From Osmia lignaria lignaria (Eukaryota; Arthropoda; Insecta; Hymenoptera; Megachilidae), in the NCBI RefSeq assembly GCF_051020975.1, contig NC_135043.1, positions 10,974,001-11,038,000 of the forward strand: a DNA stretch of 64,000 bases, written 5' to 3'. The translations under genes and the position numbers were made by a program. The notes below the pieces were generated by a model. That model ran no database searches. It had not been told where the DNA came from and saw only the letters and a program-made list of their open reading frames with translations. Of this stretch, positions 1 to 13,330 are shown in pieces (positions within the stretch are counted from its first letter, which is position 1; the number at the start of each line of letters is the position of its first letter).

Positions 1-1433
1 ACAGGTAACCAACGTTTAAATGTTCTCAAAGATGTAAATTCTCAGTTAGCACTTAGATTACCCAGACATGAAGAACGAGTAGAAGAATTACATCGTTATG
101 TTGTTGGTTTGATAATAAAACAAGAGAAACAAAAGCAGGCTGTAGATAGAAAGAGGCAGCAATTAAAGAAAGTCATTAGAATTGCTGCTAAACAATTGAT
201 TCAATATATTTTTCCATTATCTAAAGTGCAACCTAATAGGAGGTAATAATCTGTTCAGTTTGTGTCTAAAATAATTTTTTGTTAATAGACATTAGTGAGA
301 AAATATTAATTTCGTTTTAGTTTATGTAGTAGCGAGGAAGACGCTAGTTCAGATGTTGTAACTTGTGCATTAGCAGATGCATCTGGAACCTCATACGTTA
401 GAGGAAGATGGATTAATGATACAGATAATGCTTTAGAAGTTCAACATCGCATAGTCGCGCCAACTTTACCAGGAACTGGTGATTACAGTGCTTATTCTTT
501 ATGGGGTATATATTACTTCAAATTTACCTGATTTTATTTTAGTAAGCCATTTGGTAAATATTCATTTATTGGTTTAGTGGCAGCAAATAAAGACGGAGTA
601 CCAGGTGCGAATAAAGAAACCGCAATGCACAATCCGGCATATAATATCAGTGCTGCTTTAACTTATGCTACACAATTGGTTAATATTATCGCTTATTACG
701 TTAATGTAAGGCTGCCATATAAACTTGCTTATGGGTATGCATCAAGTAATTAAATTGTTATTTTATAGAATAGGAAACAAAGAAGTTATAATTAATTTCC
801 AATACTTTTCAGGGAATTTTGTGGAAACGAAATGTCAGATCAAAAGTTTGCGAGAAAAGTAGCAAGACTTAATAGCAATGTATTACATTTATGTTTTACA
901 CAAAATACCAATATTACAGTTTTACATCCAATGCATACTCTGCAAAATCTGATGCACCTCCTCAATACTGAAATCAGTGATCTTGGAAGGTAAATTACTA
1001 GATACATTTGCAAATAGATAAAGATAACAGTTTATATAATTATTTACCTATCTATAGAATTGGCCCAATGGAAGTTGATCCAAATATTGTAGCACAATTG
1101 CACAGTCAATTAGTTCCAGATTTAGAGAATAGTGATGATTCTGCTTCGGATGAAGAAGAAGATGCTTTTAATTGGGAATGGGAGGCTGTAAGTTTTTTTT
1201 TCTTTTTTTTTTTTAAGTTATTTTCATTGGATGTAAAACATATTTTACATGAATGTTTCGTTTTATAGGTACCAAATGTTGCTTGTCCTGAAATGGCAGT
1301 TCCCATTCCTGGTGCAATGATTAGTCAACAATCTTCTAGTATGCAAGTGAATCAGAGTGTTGCTGGTGGTTTAGTTACAAGTGCTGCAGCAAGTATAGCC
1401 TCTATTTGGCGTGGATGGACGACAAACAAATAG
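1..1433 (+). CDS. Atg14: Atg14 (Barkor), autophagy PI3-kinase subunit, 3' part
   Basis: Last 351 codons of the autophagy-specific subunit of the class III PI3-kinase complex (Vps34-Vps15-Beclin 1), which directs the kinase to the ER site of autophagosome formation. Exons 1-242, 321-505, 578-734, 813-989, 1058-1187 and 1269-1433 join in phase, and TAG is at 1431-1433. The first exon carries the end of a coiled coil (LRLPRHEERVEELHRYVVGL, then a Lys/Gln-rich stretch). Next come the conserved block VRGRWINDTDNALEVQHRIV, the AANKDGVPGANKETAMHNPA region and INIIAYYVNVRLPYKLAYG-type residues. A late acidic insert (SDDSASDEEEDAF) precedes a C-terminal tail with hydrophobic and Trp residues (IASIWRGW) that fits the membrane-sensing BATS region. 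The N-terminal zinc-binding cysteines and most of the coiled coil lie off the left edge. UVRAG is the nearest alternative, but the C-terminal BATS-like tail favours Atg14. Confidence 0.88.
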
Positions 1434-4400
1434 ACTGTTTTATTCGATTAACAAACTTCGTTTTATACAAACCGTAACTGCATATGTAATATCGTATGTA
1501 TCAAAAGACACAAATACTGACAGTGTGTCAAAGAAATACAGAGTTATCTGTTTTAAAAGTATAGCACGCTGTAAATATATGTATGAATTTCTTAATTCAT
1601 ATATGAAACGTGAAATAGTTCAATTTCGACATGAAAGATTTTGTAAGATCTGAAGATTAGTTTATTTTTACTTATTTATGCAATATATTAATTTGTGTTA
1701 CTTGTAATATAATTCCAAATATTTTTTTAGCTCATGATAGACTTAAAGATCATACTTTCTTTTTGGTACAAATTTTGTAAATGTACAAACTTGATATTTG
1801 GACGTTTACATTTTCAATAACTGTTTGTCAATATTCTTCTTAAGACATACGTGAGTCTAAAATGACTGCCCTTTTTATCCTCACCGTACTTCATGTGATT
1901 ATGTATTTGTTAATATATACATAAAGTGCTTTTTTACATTAAAAATGCCATTACTACCACTACAGTCTATGTATTTTTAAATTATTAGCGGTTTTAATGT
2001 AATATTGTAAGTCTTATGATATTTCGTTTTTCTATGAAGCACACATTTGGATAAATTAAGTGAAAAGTTTGTTACTTAAACCTATTTAAATAAATTTCAA
2101 AAGTGTTGCAAAATGACGTTTTAAGAATTGTGCTATCTTTATGTAGATATTATACCATGTTACACATATATTTTTTATTATATGTATATTACATAAATAC
2201 GACCTGTTGAATACTTTATACATACTTCACACCAAACAACGTGTGACACACTGAATTAAAATGAAGAGTTATACGTATGATATCAAAATGAAATTTTGTA
2301 TTTAAAACATTGTTAAAGGTTTTGGAAAGAAAAAAAAGGCAGCATCTATGTTGTTATTGGAGCATGAATTCATTGAAATAGTACAGTTGCACTACAAAAC
2401 GTTATGTAATTATTGTAAGTGAAATTTTCTCAATAGAATTTTTCATTTAATTTTAAACAATATTTGGTATACACTTACTATATATTATTAAACGTTTTAC
2501 TTGTAATTCAAATATAACAATTTTTATTTTATATATTTGACAAACATTAATGTTCAATTTTTTATAATTACATAATAAATGAAAAACTGCTGTAATTTGT
2601 TAGTTGTTAAATATATCATTTACTAGTAAGTATGGTATATTTTCTGTGTAAAGTTCTTTTTTTTTCTATATACAAAACATCAAATTATGAAGTTTGAAAT
2701 AGGATAAAGGTGTAAGAGTATTTTCTGTGCGAATAAATGAATATGTATAGATGTATTTCATTAAATAATTTTACATATATTCGATTTTGTAAAAGATTAT
2801 TTTGTAAGTTATAGACAGGATGATTTTATGAAAATAATACATGATGTTAGATATTAATTACAATTTCTAACAACAAAGCTGCACAAATTTGTAAATAGTA
2901 CATAATGGATATAAGAGATATGAGAGTAACAAAATCCAATAGCACATAATTAATGTGCTTCAATAAAAATAAAAATTTTGAATCTAGTTCTTAAGGTACA
3001 ATACGTAATTTAACATTTACAAAATACAGTATATATAATAAACAATGTAAATACAAATTATTGGTGTAGAGTATAGAGAACATTTATATATTAATGTAAA
3101 ATAAATGTTTTATCTAAACAAAGTTATTACAATATATATATTGAATAAATTATTATCTCTTCTATTTTTTACATCAGGATAATAAATTTCACATGCTTCA
3201 CACGTTTTAGATTATACAAGTAATGAAGAACAGATAAAATGTATTTGATAAATATTTATTGAGTAAAAAGATAATAATATACAACATTAACTATATGTTC
3301 AAAATAAAAACCTATGATATATGGCTATAGAGAACTTGATCAAAAATTTGTTTACCCTTTTCTTTTTAAAAATAAAATGCTTTGTACAATAAATTTTGTA
3401 ACTAAATTTAACATTACAATGCGATAAGACTTTCAGAATTGTTTTAATCAGAAATGTAATATGCCTGTAAGATTATTCAATTACCATTCCACACAGTCTT
3501 TCTTCGTGTTGTACTCTTCTGTAGTTCTTGTTGTTTGGTATCTCACTTTCATGACTTTTGGATTGGCCAGTTTATTGTATACCACATGTATCAAATTGTA
3601 TACATATTGTGTACACTAACTGGTCTGAGAATTCTGTAAGCACATCATTATATAGTATTTTAATTTTTGTATTAATGTATTTTTTCACATTTAAATACTT
3701 ATTATTAAAACAGTGTTCTTTCTAATATTTCCCTATAAAGTATCTGTACTGTATTAATATTTTAAGAAATATAGAAAGATCATTAATCCTTAAATTAGTT
3801 CTTAAAATATATTTCAATATTAAAGTAGCAAATACACCATATACCATCAACTGAAAATATAAAATGCATTAAATACTTACACTCTTGAAGTATTAGAGTA
3901 TTATATTAAATACATAATATAATTGAAGTGTATTAAAAAATATGTTATATTTTCTATTTAATTTAACATATGGTTTGGAATTGTTAGAATTATTGTAGTT
4001 TACAGCACAGTCATAAAACACACTTTTATAAGTATAGTTTTAGTGAATTACAAATTCATATTTGACTTGTTAAATTCTCATATTTATTTATTGAAATTAA
4101 TTGTTTAAGTAGTATTGAAAAGTTTTCGCTTAATATTTTAATTAAAACAGTAATATGCATATAAGAAATTTAGAAAAATACAGTTACAATTGACACCATT
4201 TTAAAGTTGAGAAAAATAAATTTATCATAATTAAAAATTACTTTTGAAATACTAGCAAGAATTAAATATACTCGTTTTAAAATAAATTCCTGAACAATAT
4301 TGTAAACTATTGTACTCAAAGTCATATTATATTTGTTAAAAAAATTATAATTTGTAATTTGAAAAACAAAAGATATCCAAAATTTCAATTAGTAGAAAAT

Positions 4401-5241
4401 GGAAGAATATAGTATTTGTTTAAGGAATTACGTTTTGCAAGATAATACAAATGAAAATTTACAAACCACAGATATCTATTTATCAAAAGAACAATTATAC
4501 TCATAAAATATTTTTTTAATTATGTATATTATATACAATAACATAAATAAATATCAGTTAATTCATATATGATAGTTGTGTACATAAACTTATTTTCTTT
4601 TTTTTATACTGGAATTTGAAATATTAATATCCTCAGTACAAAATATGTACTTATTACATGATCTTAATAATTTTCTGCAATTATTTACAAGTACACATTA
4701 TTTACATTTACATACTTATATAGATTCACATACAATTATGTAAATGTACATGTTAAAAAAACATTAAGATAATGTTTTTGTAATGTCATTGGTGTTAAAT
4801 TAATCAGTTGAAGTATTACAGTTAAGATTTAGATACATTTGTCATCCAAGATAGATAATAACTATGCACAATATCAATTATATTACATCTCAAAGCTATT
4901 CAACAGTTCAGTTATGCACTACACTATGAAAATTAATATTAATAAGAAAAAGAAAGGGGAGGATCCTTTATTTACACACGCATATATATAAGAACATTAA
5001 TTGCCTCTTAAGAAATGTAAGAAGGAATCTTCAATTGCACTATTGATTTACACAAACGTTATAGGTGCATGATAATGTTAAAAAATCAAAAGCAATTATA
5101 TATGTATATCAAAATACCTTTGAATTTAATTATTAGAATAGCAGATCAAATGTATCTTACTTTTATATTTTGTATCTTGCAAAAAAAGTCTAATATTGTA
5201 CATGTACAAGCATGTTGGAATACTAACAGTTATTATTAAGA

Positions 5242-5303
5242 TCAGGGATTGAAGAATTCAGCTTGGACTGCAGGAAAGGACTTGAATATTGTTGTAATCT
5301 GAT
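5242..5303 (-). other. Candidate alternative terminal exon of the PP2C gene
   Basis: On the minus strand a good 3' splice site (pyrimidine-rich TTATTGTTTAG) ends at 5304. It is followed by a short open segment that, if entered with one leftover base, reads QITTIFKSFPAVQAEFFNP and stops at 5242-5244. Exon 4 of the PP2C gene contains a consensus-like donor (AGT|GTAAGT, GT at 8649-8648) just before its own stop region, so splicing to this exon is possible. That donor leaves phase 0, which would give a different peptide starting IRLQQYSS. The better-looking reading would need a donor two bases upstream. Speculative. Confidence 0.25.
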
Positions 5304-7857
5304 CTAAACAATAAAAATGGGATATGAAAGGGATGTATTACGATAATGAAGAAATCAATTTGATAAAACTTTAAAAATATATTAAAAGTTATATGTAATT
5401 TAGAATAATATTATGTGTAAATCAGGAAAAAGACTGTAAATTATTTAAATATTTAAGTTTTCTCTATCATTCTCGCATATTAAAAACAACTTACACGATT
5501 ATTTGAAAACTAACACAATTCAGGTACACACATTACAAAAATCTGTCCATTTTATATACACTATGTATGATTTATGAAATGTTAATTTTTCAACCGAATA
5601 CTGCAACTATTTCTATCATTGTTAAGTTATTATGCCAGAAATTTTTTGGAAGCAAAGTTCAATTTCAAAAACACACACACACACACAAAAAAAAGCAAAA
5701 ATTAATATGTACAAAAAGAACCGAAGCTACTACTTTTTTAAACTTTAAATGTTGTACATATTTTATACTATATTTATTAACTGATAGTCCCATTCTGCAT
5801 AACACTATTACCAAGTCCGCTTTAAGTGCAAAATTTAAAGAAGACGAATAGTTACTATCGTCTCGATTTTGTAATATTATAGACTTGGTCAAAATAAGAA
5901 CAGCAGAAAAGGACCAGAAACAAATAATAATGAAAAGCAGTAGAAACTCATATTAAAAATGCACTTTGGATTTATTTTCATGACCACAGCGATTACTACT
6001 ATTAATATCAGCATGATTATTGTTATTTTTGCTACCATTAATTTTCAAATATATATGCAAATGAGAGAGTAGTAGTAAACTCTTAATCACACGTATGAAG
6101 CTAAAATAGTTCACTTCTTAATTAAAGTACACAGGTATTTCAGTAATAGTAGGATATGAATTTGAAATTGTAATACATATATTTTAGTAATACGGGTATG
6201 TGATAGCCAAGGCATGATGAATTAAATATCATTAAACTACTTCATGACTTTTATTTTTAATTAATTCTATATGAAAAAAAAAAATTGTATATCTTCAATA
6301 TCTTGTTATGACTTATTAAGCCATATATTATAACTTTTATATTTTGAAATATGTGCACAGGGATAATTCATGTCTAAGCAAAACCTATAAATGATTTAGC
6401 GTACCAGTAAAATATATTACTACTTTTATATATTCCATACACCGTTATTAGTAAAAATAGAGAAGATAACTCTATGTATGGAATTTGTTATTTACTTTAA
6501 TATATTACTCTTTAAAACGAAAATAGATTGTTAATTTTAGTTAATTTCAGGACTTGTTTAACCAGGAACGGTAATATATACTTTGGTATACATATGCTAG
6601 ATTTTTATATTTGAGGATGGCCTTGACACATAGTTTCTATGTTACAACAAATGGGGAATTTTTGGAAGTATAAAATTAATCACGTGAAAAGGTAAAGAAA
6701 ATAAATGTATGATTACCTGATATAAATCGCTTCATTAACCGTTTTAAGTATTCTATTTACAAGAATATTTAATATTTTCAGAAGATTAATAATATACTAG
6801 TTTGATAAATATATCTTAAGTACAATACTTACTTGTTCTGCATTATATTTATATGATGAGTAAAATCTGAAACTTGCATTTTCCACCTCTTTTTTTTTAC
6901 TTAAAACTTATATAAAATTTTTATATCCATTACTTTTTAAATTGTACTGTTTTGAACAATTACAAATTTCCAGACTCTATGAAATTTATTAACTAAATAA
7001 TTTTACCTCAAATTCGGTTACCTTATTAAAGTCAAATACAAATAATGTAATTTAACGTACAATATTACCTTAAGAAACTAAAATCAAGGCCTCCTTACTA
7101 CAATCCTACTGCTTGACTTTAAAACTGATTTGTATAAAATATTAATACACAGTTTCCTGGACACAGTTTTTATGTACATACATAATATTGATATATTTCT
7201 AAAACTAAATGATCAGTTTTTCTACTCTTCTAGTGTAAAAAATATGAGATGTTCTGAAACAAAGAATGAACAGTCGTATAAATACACTTAAAACTTTTTT
7301 TTAAAGGAAGAGTATGAAAAACTGACCTCAGAATGATTATTCTGAGCGCAAGTTTTCTAGAACTACAAAAATATATAGTTGTTTATAGTAATATTATGCA
7401 TTTTTTTTTATCAACATAGCAAGAGGATACGATATAAATATTCTACCAAGTATTTATTTGAATGAAAATCTAGATTTGTGAAGTGATATGAATTTCCAAA
7501 GAAATAATATCAGTTTGTACGAAAATTGTTACTTAGAAATATTAGAAAGTTTCTTTTTTCACTTTAATAGTTTCATATAAATCAAAAGAGGATTATAAAA
7601 TTCAATCCGCTTAAGCCACGTTAATAAATGTAATTTAAGGTAGTTGTTCACTTTATCTAGTTTTTCATATACTATATTTGCACATATTCTCAGTAGAATA
7701 CATCTAAATCCTCTGCTTATAACTGTAATATAAACATTTTTTTACTCCTTGGATGAAGAATTTATAAAATCCAACAATAGATAGTGATAATTGTGAAAAC
7801 CATCCCATCAATACCAATACCAATTAGAATCAGCTGTAGAATGTACTGAGCTCATTA

Positions 7858-7889
7858 CATATATATATATATGTATATATATATATATT
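7858..7889. repeat. Alternating TA microsatellite
   Basis: Imperfect (TA)n tract interrupted by a TG step and followed by a T run. Simple sequence with no coding role seen. Confidence 0.85.
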
Positions 7890-8617
7890 TTTTTTTTCAA
7901 ATTATGCAGTGGAACATATGAAGAAATATCTTTTAGTGTCTAAATGTTATATAATATTTATACTTTTTAACTTGTTCATTTGAAAATATCTTTTAGAAAA
8001 GAAATAATGTACAGTAAACAATAAACATATTATTAACTGTTTTTATGTTACTTGCACTGCAAATTAAATGATAACAAAACAAATGTTTTTATAATATTAT
8101 CAAATATGCAAAACTAATGATTTTTACACAGTTTTACTGAACCCCTTACTTAAGTAACATTACACTATAAACTTTATTTCTGATGAAATAATTCCAGAAG
8201 CAAACTCAACATTTGTTATTTTCTTTCATAGGATACATGAAATAATTTAAAATTTAGAAAATTAATTAATCAATCTTTCCGAATGGGTGAATGTTTAGTA
8301 GTTCATAATTTTTAAGTGTATTTTTTTCTTTTTTTTCTTTTTTTTTTTTTAGTTAAACTAATTCATTTTTACCAACAACAACGCACTGCAGGAATTTAAG
8401 GCTGCACATGTTTAATGGCAGACTTTAGTTTAGATAATATTTACTTTATAATATACCAGTGTACTTCTGTTGTAGTTTAAAACGAATCTCTTTTTTTTTA
8501 CATCAGGAGAGATCAATAAAATAAAGATATTTCTGATAGTATCTGCATCGTTATGATTATGGAACATGTCTAATGATTATAGTTGTACATTTGATGCAGT
8601 AAAAAGTCAAAGGTTAG

Positions 8618-11600
8618 TTATATCGAAGGGAAATCGTATCCAAGACTTACACTATCCGCTTGGTTGGGGCATACTTCCCGAAACACTTGTTCAATGAAAG
8701 GTTGTCTGAAAAGAAACAAATTTATATGTCAAAATAAATACATCAATTTAAATGTAAAAAAGTATTAAAAAGTTACAATTATTTCTCTATAGCAATGTGT
8801 TAGAAAATTTTCAAAATATTTCTACTTGTACATTTTATGAAAATTAAATTATTATATAAATGATAGATTTTAGATGGATTTAATTTTTGAAGTTAAGCCA
8901 AAAATGATAAACTACTTTTAGTCTTAGAAATACTAACCTTATAATTTTGTACTAATTCTATGAAACAAAACTCATATCTTTCTTTTAAATTAAAATTTAA
9001 AAAATTCATAATTATACATACTTAGCTGAAAGACCACCACCAGGAGGTAAATTAGGAAAATCTTGGTCCATGAGAAGTTGCAGCAATTTCAAAAAATCAA
9101 ATTCATTCTCATCCTTCTGTTCAGCAACTATTTCTACAAATATAAAAGAACATGTTATTATTAAGAAATTTAATTAATGTCACAAATAAATTTCTCTACT
9201 GCTATTAAATATATTGTGCTTATATAATATCATATTTGTTATATGATATTATTTATACAGTGCCTTATATAAATGAATAATAATAAAATAATTAAAATAC
9301 ATGCATCTACTTAGGACTGGAAATGTTAACGGCGCTTTAGTACATTTCTTATGGAAGGCCTAAAAATATAATCCGGTCTTAAGTAGATACATTGTTACAA
9401 ATATTTGTATAGTTTTGTTTTTAAAACTTATCCACCATTGGAATTGATAATATATATTTTCCAACTTATATGTTTGTTGCAATGTTCCTCCATAAGAAAT
9501 GTATTATTGAAGGGAAACAACAAAAATATAATGGGATAGTTTCAAACTTTCATAAGCAACTATTCACCTACCTGTAATACCATTTTAATACTTGAAAAGA
9601 GGAACAAACAACTTTTAAATAGAAATTTTACTTACAAAAATGTTTAAAAAAATACCAACTCCAAGGGTGGAATGCATTTTTAAGAAAAAATAATTTCTGG
9701 TGTTAAAAGAGTTTAATAAGAGGACAAACAATTAATACAATTTGATAAAGGGGAAGACTAACACTATTAACATATTTATCATTTTTCTATCATTTTAACA
9801 GTATAAATAGGATATGCAACTGATATGACTCTAATATAATACTGTAATGTTAATATATTGCTGACAATTATTTAAAAATTGTGCACATTGTTTTAATGAT
9901 AACTTAGTAGTTGTTAAAACAGGAATTGTTAAATATTATATAGATTTACAGATATTTGAAAAACATCCATTCAACTATTCTATATAAATTGTTTAAAATA
10001 TATTTTAATAGTTGCTTTTTTAAATTTTATACTTATATACATATTACTATATATATTATTATTGGGGAAACTGACAACAATACAATGAAATACAACCCCA
10101 TAATTGAAGATTGAGAGAATTAAAATTCATATTAGATGAAAAGTATATATTCGGTAATATTCACACATTAATACTATGAATGATAAAAATGAGTGAAATT
10201 TAAATCAATTTCAGTTATTATTTGAAAAGGCTAGTATAGAAATACGTTTTTCACTTTTCTGGGATACTATAGATATCATAAAAGTGCAGTTCAATTTCTT
10301 CTTGGACATATTTTATACGTAATTTTATATTGCACAAATATGATTATTAGAATACTTAGAATTTGGCCAACACTTTAGTAGTATTATATTTGTTTACATT
10401 TCAATTGTTACTTATAATTAGTAATTGCATTGAAAATTAGTAATTATAAATAACAAATTGACACAAAATATAATTATTTAAATAGATGAGTATGAAAATA
10501 CATCCACTGGACAAGAATAAGTTTTCACAGTTTCATAACAGAAACATATATGTATATATACATACATATACACAGCCCTCTTCAAGAAATTAGAGGGACA
10601 TGTAAGGTACAACGAGTATGTGGTATTTACTTAGAACACACTTCAAGATTTGACTAAATAAAATAAAATACATATTAAATATGTATTTCAATGTTTCTAT
10701 AATATAGATTGCACAATTTACTGAAGTTTAAATAATGAATTATGTTATGCATTCTATTATAGAAAACGAAGTGTTAAAAGATAATTTTGACAGTGTATGT
10801 TTATAGTTATACTGGAACACATAGAAACATTTAATTATGAATTAAGAACTTGTCTGTAAGTTTCATATTTTATATATGAGATAAAATGTTTTTGTACTTG
10901 CAAGTATTGTATCATCTCAAAGACCAGAATATCAAATATTAAATATAATATAAATTGGCACTCTTTAAGAGTTGTCAGAATGTCAAGTATGCGTATGATA
11001 ATGTGATTTCATATTAATGCAACAACAGAGAGAATATAATTGATGTGAATATGGATATGATAATGAACCTTTGATTCTCCTTTCAATGGCCATTTCCAAT
11101 TCGGCTTCTTTTTTTTGAGCTTCTGGGCTTGGCTTTGGAGCAGCAGGAAACGTTACCAAAACTATACTCATGTTATCTCTGCTACCCTACAATAAAATAA
11201 AACAACTATCTATAGTAAATTATAAATAATTATTTCAAAAAAATACTCCCTATTTCTTAGTATAAATTTTAATTTTTGAACGCAATCAATAATTGTTGAA
11301 AACAATTTAATAAAATATCCTCTAATATTCATAAGTGGTCAGCAAGAGATATTCATGAAATTATTGACATAAAAGAGAAAGAAACAAAATAGAAGATAAA
11401 AAAACAGGATGTTATTCACAGTAAAATATTTAATGAAATGTGTTATCATTATGGTAATAATTGCTAAAAATTGTAGTATATTATTTTTTATCTAATTATA
11501 TAAGTGATAAATTAATATTTCATAATACTTCAATAATATTTATCAATTAAATTTTCGAATGCAAAGGTATATATGAAAAATTTGTATACATATATATTGT

Positions 11601-12534
11601 GTGTTTATATTTGATAAAATTTCAGCACAGCTAAATTGAAATATTTTTAGCATTGAAAATGTTAACATTAACAATAAGAAACTTTTAATGAAGAGGTATG
11701 AAAAGCTTTAGACATCATTACCTTATAAAGACAGGTGTCTATAACCTGGTTTGTAACTGCTTCTAAGTCATCAGTAAGCAGCAACCTTGAATGTATAAAA
11801 TTACATAGATCTTCGTTGTTCATTACATCCCAAATACCATCACACGCTAAAACTAGAAATTCATCGTGTTCATCATCTCTATCTCGAACAAATATTTCTG
11901 GTTCTGGGGACACTAACTGTTCACAGGGGCCTCGATCTTTTAAATTTTTGTACTCATAATCGCCCAATGCGCGAGAAACAGCTAAAGCTCCATTAACTCT
12001 TTGAATCATTACACTACCACCAGCATTTTGAATTCTTTCTCTTTCGGCTGGTAAGACAGGTTTGTGATCTCGCGTGGAGAAAACTGGATCTCCTGCTCGA
12101 CAAAGTACAGCTCGAGAATCGCCACAATTGGCTATATATATATTTCTGGGAGATATAAATGCACAAACAGCTGTTGAACCAGATTTTTCTGTGCCAGAAC
12201 TCATCTCTGGTAACTCTCTCATTTCATCATCCAATCGAAGAAAACCCGAATGAATTCCCTTGGCTACATCTTCAGCTTTAAATTCCTCCGTTTGCATTAT
12301 ACATTCTAACAAATGTTCTGCACTATGAGCTGATACTGATGCACCTGCGTGCCCATCAAACACTGCGAAATAACTCCAATCCGAGAGACCACCTTTCAAA
12401 CCAGTTATGGCTCTATGAGCATCTTCCATCTCCATCCTCCAGCCTTGCATGCTGGCAACTCCATAACGTAATCCATTGCCAGCACCATGTTCATTGTATT
12501 TATCTGTTTTTGGAGTATCCAAAAGTGACCCCAT
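8618..12534 (-). CDS. PP2C serine/threonine phosphatase, PPM1A/PPM1B type
   Basis: Metal-dependent (Mg/Mn) Ser/Thr phosphatase of 376 aa, in the family of human PPM1A/PPM1B and Drosophila alphabet, which damp stress-kinase and TGF-beta/NF-kB signalling. Exons 12534-11722, 11186-11069, 9133-9022 and 8705-8618 join in phase. The N-terminus MGSLLDTPKT matches the myristoylated start of PPM1A/B. Metal-site elements are visible: MED at 36-38, FDGHAG with Asp60/Gly61, SGSTAV, CGDSRA at 137-142 and ACDGIWD at 230-236. The junction CLYK|GSRDNM matches the family exactly. The C-terminal helical domain (LEMAIERRIKEIV, then FPNLPPGGGLSAK) is present, and the protein ends GYDFPSI. Exon 4 holds an in-frame GTAAGT, so other C-termini are likely. 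The donor after exon 2 is a weak GTTCAT. A non-coding leader exon is inferred upstream. Confidence 0.93.
9305..9388. repeat. Short imperfect inverted repeat in a PP2C intron
   Basis: Arms at 9305-9320 (ATCTACTTAGGACTGG) and 9373-9388 are reverse complements at 14 of 16 positions, with a 52-base spacer. This could be a remnant of a small inverted-repeat transposon or a hairpin. The arms are too short for a confident microRNA precursor. Confidence 0.5.
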
Positions 12535-13330
12535 AGTATATATTTGATATCTGCTGCCTCAGCTTAATTAATTTACTCCTTTTAGATATTATTTGACCAG
12601 CATTTTTTAACTGATCGTTCGAATAACACTTTTTCTAAGTTTTACCTAAAATAACAATAATATAAAAAAATAAAGAAATGTATAATTTTTACACGCTGCT
12701 AAAATAGGGAATGATGTAATGTGTATCAAAAATATTGTTTCTTTTCAATAATATAATTTTAAACTAGATGGAAAATAATATGTCTATGTTACAATATTAA
12801 AATTTCATTTTCAATTATCATTATATGACGTGATGAAAAAATGATTTATCTTGTAGTTATAATCGTGATTTAAGTACAGAAAATAGATAATTAAAACATA
12901 ACACTGCTTATACACCGAACGTAACGTACAAAATAGTTTTTGTGATGAAAATATTTGAAAATGAAACAAGGGGATATTTGTATAAACGAAATGATTAGAA
13001 ATTTATGGAATTACATTCAATATGTAATTATAACAGTAGTCCCGCAAATGTCGTGAATTAATCGAATACAGGAATTGAAAATCCTCGCTACGCGTAAGCT
13101 ACATCGGATTTTAATGAGATACTATTTGGCAGTGCCAAATATCGCGACTAAAATAGTTTATACGCTCAGTCTACATATTTATGAAACTTACGTAGGAAGA
13201 TCGTGACTAAATATTATCATTGTTCTTTTGCTAGGCTCATAGGCTCAACACACAGAACTAACGAAATCGACTTGCATGAATGGCGGATATACACTAGGAA
13301 AATATCTGCGCATGCGTCGGTTATTAATAG
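12535..13330 (-). promoter_or_regulatory. Inferred 5' UTR exons and promoter of the PP2C gene
   Basis: Immediately upstream of the PP2C start codon the minus strand shows a 3' splice site (TTGTTATTTTAG) whose exon would begin at 12645. A matching 5' splice site (CTAC|GTAAGTTTC) has its exon ending at 13192. This implies a leader exon from about 13193 rightward and a 546-base UTR intron. At 13307-13317 lies TGCGCATGCGT, a close match to the NRF1 palindrome typical of housekeeping promoters. The 342-base open frame on the plus strand here has no recognisable content. Confidence 0.45.

Larger units (their letters stand above)
1434..8617. other. Gene-poor AT-rich region between convergent genes
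   Basis: About 7.2 kb separates the stop of Atg14 (+) from the last predicted coding exon of the PP2C gene (-). Short open frames here have no codon structure, motif or splice context, and I see no convincing gene. The left end is presumably the Atg14 3' UTR; a Pumilio-type TGTAAATA lies at 1570-1577. Much of the right part could be long 3' UTR of the PP2C gene or an intron leading to the candidate distal exon at 5242-5303. Simple sequence includes a short CA run near 5672-5688, an alternating TA tract at about 7858-7889 and poly-T at about 8322-8351. Confidence 0.6.

Noticed and set aside
1008..1268. 86-codon frame within Atg14
   Set aside because: It is exon 5 of Atg14 read through both flanking introns; the poly-Phe end is the intron's T tract.
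5567..5892. Overlapping frames on both strands near a CA repeat
   Set aside because: AT-rich chance frames; no start context or motif.
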